A DNA stretch of 64,000 nt from Pseudomonadota bacterium (GTDB taxonomy: Bacteria > Pseudomonadota > Gammaproteobacteria > Steroidobacterales > Steroidobacteraceae). The stretch's first letter is position 1, and each line of letters opens with the position of its first letter. A model generated the notes under the pieces. It was given only the letters and a program-made list of their open reading frames with translations, did not search any database and had not been told where the DNA came from. The position numbers were made by a program, and so were the translations under genes. The DNA is taken from positions 1-64,000 of the forward strand of contig JAKAXA010000007.1 of the NCBI GenBank assembly GCA_021816775.1, given 5' to 3'. Below are positions 26,413-36,247 of this stretch, piece after piece.

Positions 26413-27968
26413 CTTGCGGGCACCCTCCGCTGCGGGTTGTGGTAGTGGATGAACCGGTCCACCCAGGCAATGAAGTACTTCATGTTGGGTGCATCGGTGT
26501 GGCCGCCGTCGTCCTGCCGCCAGGCGAGACGGCCGGAGAGCAGGCCGTGATTGACCGGCGGCATGCGGGCGGTGCGCGGGTTGCCGCGCACACCGACGCC
26601 GCGAACCCCGAGCAGTCGGTACACCGCGCTCGCGGCGACGGTCGCCATGAAGCTGCCGCGCTGGTCCAGCCAGCGCGCATCGCCCATTGCCGGGATGCCG
26701 TAGCTCACGAACACCAGGCGCGGCGCGCACAGCGCGATCAGCTCGTTGGCATCGACCGGCAGATCGCCGGGATTGCGGCTGCCGAAGGCGGCGCGCTCGG
26801 CGTCATAACGCAGGAAGTTGCCCGCCATCCAGTGGTACTCGCCGGAGCCTGCCAGATTGCCGACGGATTCGCCGAAGTTGCGCCGCAGCGGCGTCGCGCC
26901 GCCCTTGCCCGAGGAGCCGATCAGGCCCATCGCGAAGCGCGGATCAAACGCCATGGTGACGAGCGCCGCTTTGCCGAAGCGCGAGACGCCCTCGATGCCG
27001 ATGGCGTGCGGGTCGACGGCGGCATCGGTGCGCAGATAATCGAGCGTGCGGCTCGCCGCCCAGGCCCAGGCGCGCAGCGCGCCCCATTGGCCGGGGGTGC
27101 GCGGCTGGCCCTTGTTGGCGAGCCCGATGATGCCGCGAGTCAGTCCCGCGCCGCTGTCGGCTTGCACCGCCGTGGGATCGAGCGAGGCGAACCCCCAACC
27201 GGCGCCGATCAGCTGCACCACCGAGGGTGCTCCGCCGTCGACGTTGCGCCGCAGAGGCGAGAAGATCGAGCGGGTGATGAGCGCGGCGTGTGGGTGGCGG
27301 CGCAAGACGGCGCGGGCCGCCGGGTCCGTGCGCGTGAGCGCCGTGCGCAGCGCGCGGTTCAGCGCGGCGAGCTCGCGCCGGTCGGGCCCGATGCGCGGCA
27401 CGGGAGGCGCCCCGTAGGTGAACATGATCAACACCGGCACCTTGCGATGCGCCGCGGCCGGCGTGACCAGCGTCACCGGGATGTTCACCCGGATCAGCGG
27501 ATAGGCGCTGTTGTCCACCACGCCGAGCAGCTTGCGGTACGCGATCGGATAGCCGCCGAGCGTGCCGCGGCCTCGGCCCACGACCTTCCAGGTCACTTCG
27601 GGCAGCTCGCTCGGGATCCGACCGTAGACGTCGCGTTCGAACGCAGCGACGATCTGCGGCCGCCGCGCGTGCCACCACTGGCTCGCGGTGGTGACTCTGC
27701 GCCCATCGGGAAAGCGCAGCGCATCGGGCAGGGCTCCGTAGGGATCGGCGAGCGCCTCGTCGTAATGGGCATGATGCGGCGAGTTCTCATTGCCGCTCGC
27801 GCCCGGCCAGAGCGCCTCGATCCCCAACTGTTCCATCATGTTGCGGTGGTCCTGCCGGGCGGTGAAGGTCACCGGGGCAGGCCACCCGCGTGCGGGAGGA
27901 GGCCTCGCGCTCGCGGACCATGGGGTGCACGCGAGCGCCGCGAGCAGTGCTCCCGAGCGCCGGATCAT
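26409..27968 (-). CDS. Glucuronoyl esterase (CE15-like), secreted
   Basis: A 519-residue exported esterase of carbohydrate esterase family 15, which cleaves ester bonds between lignin alcohols and 4-O-methylglucuronate side chains of xylan. A signal peptide spans about 1-22. The nucleophile motif is GVSRFGK (S329; the family standard is G-C/V-S-R-x-G-K). The following GSSGKGGA and RRNFGE segments and a late VNHG and GHTD region are typical. Start and stop overlap the neighbours by four bases on each side, so translation is coupled through the whole esterase operon. It is expected in the periplasm or outside the cell. Confidence 0.86.
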   Translation of the reverse strand: MIRRSGALLAALACTPWSASARPPPARGWPAPVTFTARQDHRNMMEQLGIEALWPGASGNENSPHHAHYDEALADPYGALPDALRFPDGRRVTTASQWWHARRPQIVAAFERDVYGRIPSELPEVTWKVVGRGRGTLGGYPIAYRKLLGVVDNSAYPLIRVNIPVTLVTPAAAHRKVPVLIMFTYGAPPVPRIGPDRRELAALNRALRTALTRTDPAARAVLRRHPHAALITRSIFSPLRRNVDGGAPSVVQLIGAGWGFASLDPTAVQADSGAGLTRGIIGLANKGQPRTPGQWGALRAWAWAASRTLDYLRTDAAVDPHAIGIEGVSRFGKAALVTMAFDPRFAMGLIGSSGKGGATPLRRNFGESVGNLAGSGEYHWMAGNFLRYDAERAAFGSRNPGDLPVDANELIALCAPRLVFVSYGIPAMGDARWLDQRGSFMATVAASAVYRLLGVRGVGVRGNPRTARMPPVNHGLLSGRLAWRQDDGGHTDAPNMKYFIAWVDRFIHYHNPQRRVPAR

Positions 27969-29293
27969 TGCAGTGAGCCGTCTGGGCTCGCGGGCAGTTT
28001 GAACAGCGACAGCGGTATGGCCTCGGCCATGGCCTTGTACCCGGCCGGGTTCGGATGCAGGTTGTCGCCCGAGTCGTACGCGGGGCGCAGCCGCTCGGGA
28101 TGCTGCGGATCGCGTACCGCCTTGGCGAAGTCCACCACCGCGTCGAAATGTCCGGGTGCGCGGATCCACGCGTTGATCTGCCTGCGGTCCTGCAGCGTCG
28201 CGGCCGACGGGTGGTAGTAGGCCGAGCCCTTGAACGGGGTGATGGTGCCGCCGATGACCTTGATGCCATGGGTATGCGCACGCAGGATGATCTGGCGATA
28301 GGCGCCGATGATTTTGCGCACCAGCGCGGCATTTTGCGCCGCCGGGATCGGCCCGTGCAGGGTCGCAACGCCCAGATCGTTCACCCCCTCGATCACGATC
28401 AGATAGCGCACGCCGCTCTGGCCGAGCACGTCGCGGTCGAAGCGGGCGAGCGCATCGGGACCAAGCCCGTAGCGCAGCAGGCGGTTGCCACCGGTACCGA
28501 CGTTGAGCACGCTGAGGTGGCGGGTGGCCGGGGAGGCCTGCAGCCGGCGGGCGAGATCATCCGGCCAGCGGGTGTCGCTGTTGTTGGGTGTCGCGTGGCC
28601 GTCGGTGATCGAGTCGCCGAGCGTGACGATGGCCGCGGCCGGTCCGCGCACGCGCACGTCGACGCCGGAGAGGAAGAACCAGTGATTGAAGCGCATTGCG
28701 CCCGGCAGCTGCGCTGCGGCGATGTGGTCGCCGTGGAGCAGGAAGGAGGTTTCCCGCGAGCCCGGGTGACTGGTCTCGCGGGCCGGCGGCTTGCGCAGGT
28801 AGATGGTCACCGCCAGATCGGACAGCGGCTTGGCGTCAAAGGCCACCGGGTCGGAGTAATAGACCGCGCCCTGCGGAATGGTGACGCTCGGGCGGCCGCC
28901 GAAGGCGAGCGCAGTGTCGGTGGCGGGGTCGATCTCCCCGCTGGCACGCGAGACGGGCAGGGCGATATGCGCCCCAAGGATGCGCAATGGCGTGGTGCCG
29001 AACACGTTCGCGAAGCGCACGCGCAGCTCATGGCCGCCGACGGTCAGGTGCACGACCTGGCGCAGAGTCGCGTTGGTGAGCGCCGCGGCCGGCAATGTGT
29101 TGCGCGGCTCGGGAATCTGCTGCGATGAGGCCCAGGTGCCGAGCCAGTGCGCGACAGAGGCGCTGGGCGGCGCGGACGGCGCGGGAGCGCGACCGGGCGC
29201 GCCGCCCGGCCGCGCGGCGCCGCAGGCGGCGAGCGCGGCACAGGCGGCCCAGGCGCACAGTCGTGGCAGAGAGCGCTTGAGTGTCGGCGGCAT
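27965..29293 (-). CDS. SGNH/GDSL-family esterase lipoprotein
   Basis: A 442-residue SGNH hydrolase. The N-terminus carries a lipobox (LAAC, Cys24), so it is lipid-anchored, followed by a Pro/Ala-rich linker and a beta-rich N-terminal domain to about residue 215. The GDSITDG block is at 226-232 (nucleophile S228), with GTGGNRLL (block II/III) and ENLHP-like DNLHPN at the end (catalytic Asp-His). Relatives deacetylate plant polysaccharides. It is the first gene of the three-esterase operon behind the operator at 29350. Confidence 0.85.
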   Translation of the reverse strand: MPPTLKRSLPRLCAWAACAALAACGAARPGGAPGRAPAPSAPPSASVAHWLGTWASSQQIPEPRNTLPAAALTNATLRQVVHLTVGGHELRVRFANVFGTTPLRILGAHIALPVSRASGEIDPATDTALAFGGRPSVTIPQGAVYYSDPVAFDAKPLSDLAVTIYLRKPPARETSHPGSRETSFLLHGDHIAAAQLPGAMRFNHWFFLSGVDVRVRGPAAAIVTLGDSITDGHATPNNSDTRWPDDLARRLQASPATRHLSVLNVGTGGNRLLRYGLGPDALARFDRDVLGQSGVRYLIVIEGVNDLGVATLHGPIPAAQNAALVRKIIGAYRQIILRAHTHGIKVIGGTITPFKGSAYYHPSAATLQDRRQINAWIRAPGHFDAVVDFAKAVRDPQHPERLRPAYDSGDNLHPNPAGYKAMAEAIPLSLFKLPASPDGSLQ

Positions 29294-29349
29294 CGGAGTC
29301 CCCTCGCTCGATGTGCGGCGCAGCGCCGCACGTGCGATCCATCGTCGGA

Positions 29350-29363
29350 TGGTAGCGATATCA
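29350..29363. promoter_or_regulatory. LacI-type operator TGGTAGCGATATCA (esterase operon)
   Basis: A copy of the 14-bp regulon palindrome, 57 bp upstream of the SGNH esterase start. Together with the copy at 29425 it forms a pair 75 bp apart centre to centre, close to seven helical turns, in the divergent esterase/xylB promoter region, which would permit DNA looping. Confidence 0.75.
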
Positions 29364-29424
29364 CGCCGCGGTCACAACCGTACGAACGCGCGCCGCCCCG
29401 CGCTCGCAATTGACAGTCCCAGAC

Positions 29425-29438
29425 TGATATCGCTACCA
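29425..29438. promoter_or_regulatory. LacI-type operator TGATATCGCTACCA (xylB)
   Basis: A copy of the 14-bp regulon palindrome, about 31 bp before the proposed xylB start. It would block the xylB promoter or early transcription when bound. Confidence 0.75.
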
Positions 29439-29468
29439 TTCCAGACCTTTCGTCACCGGAGCGGCGCT

Positions 29469-30926
29469 CTGTACCTCGGTATCGACATCGGCACCTCCAG
29501 CGTCAAGGCGGTGCTGCTCGATGAGCACGGCGCCATCGCTGCGCAGAGCTCCGCCCCGCTCGAGGTGAGCCGCCCCGCGCCCGGGTTCTCGGAGCAGGAT
29601 CCGCGGCAGTGGTGGGAGGCGACCGTGCGCGCCGTGCAGACGGTGCCGGCGGCGATGCGCTCGCGCGTACGGGCGCTGGGCCTGTCCGGACAGATGCACG
29701 GCGCGACTTTGCTCGATGAGCGCGACCGGCCGCTGCGCCCCGCAATCCTGTGGAATGACGCCCGTTCCGCCGAGGAATGCCTCGAGCTCGAGCGGCGCGA
29801 GCCGGCCGCGCGGACCATCACCGGCAACATCCTGATGCCGGGCTTCACCGCACCGAAGCTGCTGTGGGTGGCCCGGCACGAGCCCGAGGTCTTCCGGCGC
29901 ACCGCGCACGTTTTGTTGCCGAAGGACTACGTTCGACTGTGTCTCACGGGCGAGCGCGTCAGCGATATGTCCGATGCGGCCGGAACCGGCTGGCTCGACG
30001 TCGCTCGCCGCGAGTGGTCGGACGCCATGCTCGCCGCGAGCGATCTGTCCCGCGCGTACATGCCGCGGCTGGTCGAGGGCTCGAGCCCATCCGCAACGCT
30101 GACGGCCGCGGCGGCCGAGCAACTCGGTGTGCCGCCGGTGATTGTTGCCGGCGGCGGCGGCGACAACGCGGCGAGCGCGGTCGGGCTTGGCGTGGTGCGC
30201 GCCGGAGAGGCGTTTCTCTCGCTCGGCACCTCGGGGGTGCTGTTCGTGGTGACCGACCGCTTCCGCCCCAACCCCGAGCGCGCCGCGCACGCGTTCTGCC
30301 ATTGCCTGCCGCAGCGCTGGCACCAGATGTCGGTGATGCTGAGCGCGGCCAGCACCCTCGAGTGGATCGCGCAGATCGTCGGCGAGGCGGATCTCGGCAA
30401 GCTGGCCGCAGGCGCCGAAGCGCACGGACTCACGCGGCACTCGCCGCTGTTTCTGCCGTATCTCACCGGTGAGCGCACGCCGCACAACGATCCGCATGCG
30501 CGCGGCGTGCTCTTCGGACTGCGGCCCGACACGATGCCCGCGGAGCTCACCGCGGCGGTGCTCGAGGGCGTCGCCTTCGCGTTCGCCGACGGGCTCGATG
30601 TGCTCACCGAAACGAGCGACCCGGTCGGCGAGATCAGCATCACCGGCGGCGGCGCGCGCGTGCCGTACTGGGGCCGTCTGATCGCCGCGGCGCTGCGGCG
30701 GCCGCTGACGTATCGGGAGGGCGGGGAAGTCGGAGCGGCCCTCGGTGCGGCCCGGCTCGGGCAGCTCGCCGCCGGCGAGGGCACCGAAGCCGACGTGTGT
30801 GTCGCGCCCCCGGTGGTGCGCATCGTCGAGCCCGACGCGCCGCTCGCGGCGCTGCTCGCGAGCCGCCGCCGCGTATTCCAGCGCCTCTATCGCGACCTGA
30901 AGGGCGCGTTCGCCGAATTCGCCTGA
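29469..30926 (+). CDS. xylB: Xylulokinase
   Basis: A FGGY-family kinase phosphorylating D-xylulose to xylulose-5-phosphate. The N-terminal phosphate motif YLGIDIGTSSVKAVL, the LGLSGQMHG segment, LWNDAR, the GGGGDNAASAVG and LGTSGV region, and the C-terminal SITGGGAR are intact. At 485 residues it equals the family norm. No ATG, GTG or TTG occurs in frame near the expected start. A CTG at 29469 gives LYLGIDIG and is preceded by GGAG at about 7 bases, so an unusual CUG start is proposed; the frame is open further upstream but only through the operator. Operator at 29425. Confidence 0.93.
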   Translation: MYLGIDIGTSSVKAVLLDEHGAIAAQSSAPLEVSRPAPGFSEQDPRQWWEATVRAVQTVPAAMRSRVRALGLSGQMHGATLLDERDRPLRPAILWNDARSAEECLELERREPAARTITGNILMPGFTAPKLLWVARHEPEVFRRTAHVLLPKDYVRLCLTGERVSDMSDAAGTGWLDVARREWSDAMLAASDLSRAYMPRLVEGSSPSATLTAAAAEQLGVPPVIVAGGGGDNAASAVGLGVVRAGEAFLSLGTSGVLFVVTDRFRPNPERAAHAFCHCLPQRWHQMSVMLSAASTLEWIAQIVGEADLGKLAAGAEAHGLTRHSPLFLPYLTGERTPHNDPHARGVLFGLRPDTMPAELTAAVLEGVAFAFADGLDVLTETSDPVGEISITGGGARVPYWGRLIAAALRRPLTYREGGEVGAALGAARLGQLAAGEGTEADVCVAPPVVRIVEPDAPLAALLASRRRVFQRLYRDLKGAFAEFA

Positions 30927-30939
30927 GGCGCCGGCCTGA

Positions 30940-30980
30940 CACCGGGCGCGGCGGCGCAAGGCCCGCCGGCGACCCCGGTG
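30940..30980. terminator. Hairpin between xylB and the GH3 gene
   Basis: A two-part inverted repeat lies in the 112-bp gap between the convergent xylB and GH3 genes: outer arms CACCGGG/CCCGGTG and inner arms CGGCGG/CCGCCG around an 8-base loop. It likely acts as a shared transcript end; no T-run is seen. Confidence 0.5.
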
Positions 30981-31038
30981 CGGGCCGGGGGAGAGGAGGC
31001 CCGTGGTGATCGCCGGCGGTAAAAGCAGCGCGCGCGCG

Positions 31039-33396
31039 TCAGCCCGTCAGCTGCAGCGTGGCCGACTTCAGGTGCACGGAGTCGGGCCCCACCATGACGC
31101 GCACCGTGCCGGGCTCGACCACATCGCGCAGGTTCTCGTTCCAGATCGCGAAAACCTTGGGGCGCAGCGTGAAGCGCACCTCGGTCGACTCCCCGGGCGC
31201 GAGCCACACCCGCTTGAAGCCCTTGAGCTCCTTGACCGGCTCGGTGACCGAGGTCACCAGCTCGTGCACGTACAGCTGCACCACCTCGCTGCCGGACACC
31301 TTGCCGGTGTTGCGCACCTCGACCGTCACGGTCACCGCCCCGTGCGGCGGCAGGCTTGCCGCCGAGAGCTGCGGGCGTCCGACGTGGAAGGTCGTGTACG
31401 AGAGGCCGTAGCCGAACGGGAACAGCGGCGAGTTGTTCGCGAACAGATAGCCCCGGTGTGCGCTCGGCTTCTCGTCATAATTGTAAGGCACCATGCCCAC
31501 CGAGCGCGGAATGGTCACCGGCAGTTTTCCGCCCGGATCGGTCTTGCCGAACAGCACGTCGGCCATCGCGGTGCCGCCCGCCTGGCCGAGGTACCAGCCC
31601 TCGAGCAGGGCGTTGGCGCGCGGCAGGATGCGGTTGACCGTCACCGGACAGCCGTTGATCAGCACCACCACCACCGGCTTGCCGAGCGCGAAGATCGCGC
31701 GGGCGAGCCGGTTCTGCTGGGCCCGCAGCGCGAGCGTGTCGCGATCGCCGAGATGGTCGGTCGCCCAGCCCTCGCGGCACAGCGCGCCGCTGGTGCCGAG
31801 CACCAGCACGACGGCATCAGCGCGGCGCGCGACGGCGACCGCGTGACGGATGCGCGGCAGGTTCGCCGCCGCGCTTTCCAGCACTTCGCGGTTGGTGTCC
31901 TTGTTGCCGTAGGCGAGCAGCTTCACGCCCCTGGCGTAGAGGATCCGCACCCGCTTGCCGACGTAGTTGCGGATGCCCTGCAGCACGCTCACCGGGCGGC
32001 TCGGGATGCCGGAGTAGCCGCCGAGGCGCACCGGCGCGGCGTTCGGCCCGATCACCGCCAGGGTTTTCAGCCGGCCGACCTTAAGTGGCAGCGTGCCGTC
32101 GTTCTTCAGGAGCACGATCGATTCCTGCGCCGCCCTCAATGCCAGCGCGCGCGCCTGGGCATCATCGGTGATCCTGCGCGCGTATCGGACACTCGCGTAA
32201 GGATGATCGAACACCCCGGAGAGGAACTTCAGGCGCAGCACCCCTGCGACCGCCGCGTTGATCTGGCGCATCGTCACTTTGCCCTCGGCGAGCGCCTGCG
32301 GCAGGTGTTGGAATGCCTGGCCGTCGGGAAAGTCGACATCCACCCCTGCATCGAGGGCGCGGGCGGCCGCATCGGTGAGATTGGGCACAACGTGGTGCAG
32401 CGTCATCAGCTGCTCGATGCCGAGGTAATCGCTCACCACGATGCCCTTGAAGCCCCAGTCCTTGCGCAGCACCTGCTGGAAGAGCCACGGATTGGCGGTG
32501 CAGGGGATGCCGCCGATCTCGTTGTAGGCGGCCATGACGACCTGGGCGTGCGCCTGCTGGATTGCGGCGTGGAAGGCCGGCAGATACATCTGCAGCAGCG
32601 TGCGGCGCGTCAGCTCCACCGGCCCGACGTTGGTGCCGGCCTCGGGCACCCCGTAGCCGGCCATGTGCTTGAGCACGGCCAGCACGTGTCCGGGCGCGAG
32701 CGGCAGCGTCGCGCCCTGCAGACCGCGCACCTCCGCGACCCCCATGCGCCCGACCAGGTAGGGATCCTCGCCGAAGGTCTCCTCGATCCGTCCCCAGCGT
32801 GGATCGCGGCCGAGATTGATCACGGGTGTGAGCAGCATGTCCACGCCCACCGCGCGCGCCTCGCGCGCCACGACGGTGAACACGCGGGTGATGAGCGCCG
32901 GGTCCCAGGTGCTCGCCAGCGCGATCGCCTGCGGGAAGCTGGTCGAGCCGCGCGCCACGTAGCCATGCAGGCCCTCAGCGTGAAACAGCGTCGGGATGCC
33001 GAGCCGCGTATGCTCGAGGTCGTAGCGCTGCACGGCGTTGACGAAGTGGATGGTGCCGGCGAGGCTGCGCAGCCGGTACTGGTTCGGCGCATAATCGCCG
33101 GGGCGGGCCAGCTGGCCGATGCCATCAGGGAACGTCCGCGCCGCCTTGGCCGGATCGAAATCACCGGCGGCATTTTCGATCTCGGGCTTGTTCTCCCAGA
33201 TCGAGCTGATCTGCTCGATCTTCTGCGCGAGCGTCATGCGGGCGAGCAGATCCTTCACACGGGCCGCCACGGGCGCGCGTGGATCCTTGTAGAGGGGCGC
33301 GCTCGCGGCGCGCGCCCCGGGAGCGGCCAGGGAGGCGATCAGCGCTGCGGCCGCGAGCGCGCCGCGGCCGCGCGCACGAATGTTGGATCCCGTCAC
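31039..33396 (-). CDS. GH3 beta-xylosidase/beta-glucosidase, exported
   Basis: A 785-residue family GH3 retaining glycosidase. A signal peptide ends near ARA (residue 30). Seen are the GRDPRWGRIEETFGEDP substrate-site segment (197-211), K243-H244, and the nucleophile D323 in GIVVSDYLG of the TIM barrel. The alpha/beta sandwich domain and a C-terminal fibronectin-III-like domain (VTVEVRNTGKVSGSEVVQLYV) follow. Given its operator and neighbours it probably trims xylo-oligosaccharides from the non-reducing end; beta-glucosidase activity cannot be excluded. It is monocistronic, with an operator 27 bp upstream of the start. Confidence 0.9.
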   Translation of the reverse strand: MTGSNIRARGRGALAAAALIASLAAPGARAASAPLYKDPRAPVAARVKDLLARMTLAQKIEQISSIWENKPEIENAAGDFDPAKAARTFPDGIGQLARPGDYAPNQYRLRSLAGTIHFVNAVQRYDLEHTRLGIPTLFHAEGLHGYVARGSTSFPQAIALASTWDPALITRVFTVVAREARAVGVDMLLTPVINLGRDPRWGRIEETFGEDPYLVGRMGVAEVRGLQGATLPLAPGHVLAVLKHMAGYGVPEAGTNVGPVELTRRTLLQMYLPAFHAAIQQAHAQVVMAAYNEIGGIPCTANPWLFQQVLRKDWGFKGIVVSDYLGIEQLMTLHHVVPNLTDAAARALDAGVDVDFPDGQAFQHLPQALAEGKVTMRQINAAVAGVLRLKFLSGVFDHPYASVRYARRITDDAQARALALRAAQESIVLLKNDGTLPLKVGRLKTLAVIGPNAAPVRLGGYSGIPSRPVSVLQGIRNYVGKRVRILYARGVKLLAYGNKDTNREVLESAAANLPRIRHAVAVARRADAVVLVLGTSGALCREGWATDHLGDRDTLALRAQQNRLARAIFALGKPVVVVLINGCPVTVNRILPRANALLEGWYLGQAGGTAMADVLFGKTDPGGKLPVTIPRSVGMVPYNYDEKPSAHRGYLFANNSPLFPFGYGLSYTTFHVGRPQLSAASLPPHGAVTVTVEVRNTGKVSGSEVVQLYVHELVTSVTEPVKELKGFKRVWLAPGESTEVRFTLRPKVFAIWNENLRDVVEPGTVRVMVGPDSVHLKSATLQLTG

Positions 33397-33422
33397 CGGA
33401 TCAACCCCCCGAAACCCAAAAC

Positions 33423-33436
33423 TGGTATCGCTATCA
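33423..33436. promoter_or_regulatory. LacI-type operator TGGTATCGCTATCA (GH3 gene)
   Basis: An excellent copy of the 14-bp regulon palindrome, 27 bp upstream of the GH3 start codon. With the copy at 33520 it forms a second operator pair in a divergent promoter region. Confidence 0.76.
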
Positions 33437-33519
33437 TAGCGGACTCCGCCCGGCCGTAAACAAAAATCGCGCGCGTATGCTGCGCCGGCCAGAACCTGAG
33501 CGAGGTTGCAGCCCTAAAA

Positions 33520-33533
33520 TGGGAGCGATACCA
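33520..33533. promoter_or_regulatory. LacI-type operator TGGGAGCGATACCA (hexuronate permease operon)
   Basis: A copy of the 14-bp palindrome with one deviation (G for T at the fourth base), 38 bp upstream of the permease start. Its centre is 97 bp from that of the GH3 operator. Confidence 0.7.
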
Positions 33534-33570
33534 TACGCAACTCATTCTGCGTGCAAGGCACTCGCCGAAC

Positions 33571-34866
33571 ATGGCCGCCGAGGCTCAGTCTGTGCGGGAG
33601 GTCACTGGGCGCCTCGGCGGTTACCGGTGGCGCATCTGCGCGCTGCTGTTCTGGGCCACCACGCTCAACTATATCGACCGGCAGGTGCTCGGGGTACTCG
33701 CCCCGGCGCTCGGGCACGCACTCGGTTGGACGCAGATCGATTACGGCTACATCGTCGCGGCGTTCCAGATCGCCTATGCGATCGGGCTGGTGTTCGCCGG
33801 CGCGCTCATCGACAAGATCGGCACGCGTCTCGGCTTCGCGCTGTTCATCGCGATTTGGAGCGTGGCGGCCGCGAGCCACGCCCTGGCGCGCACCGTGCTC
33901 GCTTTCGCGGCGGCGCGCTTCATGCTCGGGCTCGGAGAGGCGGGCAATTTCCCCGCGGCGGTGAAGACCGTGGCCGAGTGGTTCCCGCGGCGCGAGCGAG
34001 CGTTCGCGACGGGCCTGTTCAACGCCGGCACGAACGTCGGGGCGGTGATCGCCCCGCTCGTGGTGCCGATCGCAGTGGCGCTGTGGGGGCTGCGCTCGGG
34101 TTTCCTGCTCACGAGCGGGCTCAGCGCCTTGTGGCTGGTCACCTGGCTCATCGTCTACCGCCCACCCGCCGAGCATCCGCGCGTCACGGCGCGGGAGCTG
34201 GCCTACATCGGCAGCGATGCCGAGGAGCCCGCGAGCGCCCCTCACGTGCGGTGGCGCGAGCTGCTGCGGCATCGCCAGACCTGGGCGTTCGTGGCCGGCA
34301 AGTTCCTCACCGACCCGGTCTGGTGGTTCCTGCTGTTCTGGCTGCCGAAGTATCTCAGCCATCGCTACGGGCTCGACCTTACCGCGCTCGGCCCGCCGCT
34401 GATCGCGGTCTACCTGATGGCGGATGCCGGCAGCATCGGCGGCGGCTGGCTCGCCGGGCGCCTGATGCGCCTCGGCTGGAGCGTCAATGCGGCGCGCAAG
34501 GGCGCGATGCTGCTGTGCGCGCTCGCGGTGGTGCCGGTGACCTTCACCTCCTCCGTGCATCACCTGTGGTTCGCGGTCGGGCTCATCGGGCTCGCCGCAG
34601 CGGCTCATCAGGGCTGGTCGGCGAACCTGTTCACCATAACCTCGGACCTGTATCCGAGTGCGGCGGTCGCCTCGGTCGTCGGGCTCGGTGGGTTCGCCGG
34701 AGCGCTCTCGGGCGCGCTGGTCTCGACGGCGGTGGGCTTTCTGCTGCAGGCCACCGGCAGCTACGCGCTGCTGTTCACCATCGCCGGCGGCATGTATCTG
34801 GTGGCGCTCGCGGTGATTCAGCTGCTTGCGCCGCGCCTCGCGCCGGTGCGCCTCGCTGCCGCGTGA
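33571..34866 (+). CDS. exuT: MFS hexuronate permease (ExuT-like, ACS family)
   Basis: A 431-residue major facilitator transporter with 12 predicted helices. The N-terminal NYIDRQVLGVLAPAL, DKIGTRLGFALF (loop 2-3 motif), and FMLGLGEAGNFPAAVKTVAEWFP segments match the anion:cation symporter family that includes ExuT. It likely imports glucuronate or galacturonate with protons. It is followed 63 bp later by mannonate dehydratase, and the operator at 33520 precedes it, which supports the hexuronate assignment. Confidence 0.86.
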   Translation: MAAEAQSVREVTGRLGGYRWRICALLFWATTLNYIDRQVLGVLAPALGHALGWTQIDYGYIVAAFQIAYAIGLVFAGALIDKIGTRLGFALFIAIWSVAAASHALARTVLAFAAARFMLGLGEAGNFPAAVKTVAEWFPRRERAFATGLFNAGTNVGAVIAPLVVPIAVALWGLRSGFLLTSGLSALWLVTWLIVYRPPAEHPRVTARELAYIGSDAEEPASAPHVRWRELLRHRQTWAFVAGKFLTDPVWWFLLFWLPKYLSHRYGLDLTALGPPLIAVYLMADAGSIGGGWLAGRLMRLGWSVNAARKGAMLLCALAVVPVTFTSSVHHLWFAVGLIGLAAAAHQGWSANLFTITSDLYPSAAVASVVGLGGFAGALSGALVSTAVGFLLQATGSYALLFTIAGGMYLVALAVIQLLAPRLAPVRLAAA

Positions 34867-34929
34867 GCGCGGTGCGAGAATCCACGGTCAACCGCCGCGG
34901 TGGCGCGGCCAGGTTCGGAGTCGTCAGCC

Positions 34930-36180
34930 ATGGTCAACATATCGTCTGAGCCGCAGGGCTCCTCCCGGGAACGGGAGATCGTCGCGGCGCGCGTGATCGT
35001 CACCTCGCCGGGTCGCAACTTCGTGACGCTCAGGATCGAGACCCGCTCAGGGGTCTGGGGCCTCGGCGATGCGACGCTCAACGGCCGCGAGCTGGCGGTC
35101 GCCGCCTACCTCGAGCAGCACGTGATCGCGAATCTCATCGGGCGCGATGCGGGGCGGATCGAGGACACGTGGCAGTTTCTCTACCGCGGCGCGTACTGGC
35201 GGCGCGGCCCGGTCACCATGACGGCCATCGCCGCGGTGGACGTGGCCCTGTGGGACATCCTCGGCAAGATGGCGGGACTGCCCCTCTATCGGTTGCTCGG
35301 CGGGCGCAGCCGCGAGCGCGTGCTGGTGTACGGACACGCGAGCGGCCGGGACATCGAGGGGGCGAGCGCCGAGGTGGGCCGCTTCATCGCGGAGGGTTAC
35401 CGTGCCGTTCGCGCCCAATGCGGCGTGCCGGGGCTCGCCAAGCCCTACGGCGTGTCGCGGATGAAAAACGCCTACGAGCCGGCCGAAAGCGAGCTGCCGC
35501 TCGAGACCGTCTGGTCGACGCCGGGGTACCTCGAGATCGTGCCGCGCCTCTTCGAGCGGCTGCGTGCCGATCACGGGCGCGAGGTCGAGCTGCTGCACGA
35601 TGCGCATCACCGCCTCACGCCCATCGAGGCGGCGCGTCTGGCGCGCGACCTCGAGCCGTACCGCCTCTTCTGGCTGGAGGATGCGACGCCGGCGGAAAAC
35701 CCGGACGGCTTCGAGCTCATCCGGCGCCACTCGGTGACGCCGCTCGCAGTGGGCGAGGTGTTCAATTCCATCTTTGATTGCCGCGCGCTGCTCGAGCGCC
35801 AGCTGATCGACTACATCCGCACCACGATCGTGCACGGCGGGGGCATCACCCACGTGCGGCGCATCGCCGACCTCGCCGCGCTGCACCGCGCGCGCACGGG
35901 CTTTCACGGCGCCACGGATCTCTCGCCGGTCACCCTCGGCGCGGCGCTGCATTTCGACACGTGGGTGCCGAACTTCGGCATCCAGGAGTACATGCGTCAC
36001 TCGGATGAGACCGATGCGGTCTTTCCGCACGACTACACGTTCCGCGATGGCTGTCTGCACTGCGGCGAGAGCCCCGGCCACGGCGTCGGGCTCGACGAGC
36101 AGCTCGCCGCGCGCTTCCCGTACAAGCCCAGACAGCTGCCGATCGCGCGTCTGCCGGACGGGACGATGTGGGATTGGTGA
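34930..36180 (+). CDS. manD: D-mannonate dehydratase (ManD, enolase superfamily)
   Basis: Converts D-mannonate to 2-keto-3-deoxygluconate. This 416-residue enolase-superfamily enzyme has the ManD marks: catalytic D224 and H226 in HDAHHRL, metal ligands E250 ([11 protein letters not shown]) and E276 (AVGEVFNS), and the C-terminal LPDGTMWDW. An RAQCGVPG segment lies near residue 162. The start at 34930 is the better of two in-frame starts. It belongs to the RspA-like group, some of which have low activity, but the full glucuronate pathway around it supports a real catabolic role. It replaces UxuA, which is not present. Confidence 0.91.
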   Translation: MVNISSEPQGSSREREIVAARVIVTSPGRNFVTLRIETRSGVWGLGDATLNGRELAVAAYLEQHVIANLIGRDAGRIEDTWQFLYRGAYWRRGPVTMTAIAAVDVALWDILGKMAGLPLYRLLGGRSRERVLVYGHASGRDIEGASAEVGRFIAEGYRAVRAQCGVPGLAKPYGVSRMKNAYEPAESELPLETVWSTPGYLEIVPRLFERLRADHGREVELLHDAHHRLTPIEAARLARDLEPYRLFWLEDATPAENPDGFELIRRHSVTPLAVGEVFNSIFDCRALLERQLIDYIRTTIVHGGGITHVRRIADLAALHRARTGFHGATDLSPVTLGAALHFDTWVPNFGIQEYMRHSDETDAVFPHDYTFRDGCLHCGESPGHGVGLDEQLAARFPYKPRQLPIARLPDGTMWDW

Positions 36181-36247
36181 GGGGCGCCGCGGCGCGGGCC
36201 GCGGCGGCATCGGCAGTGCTGAGTACAGTGAAGAGTGGGGGATCATC

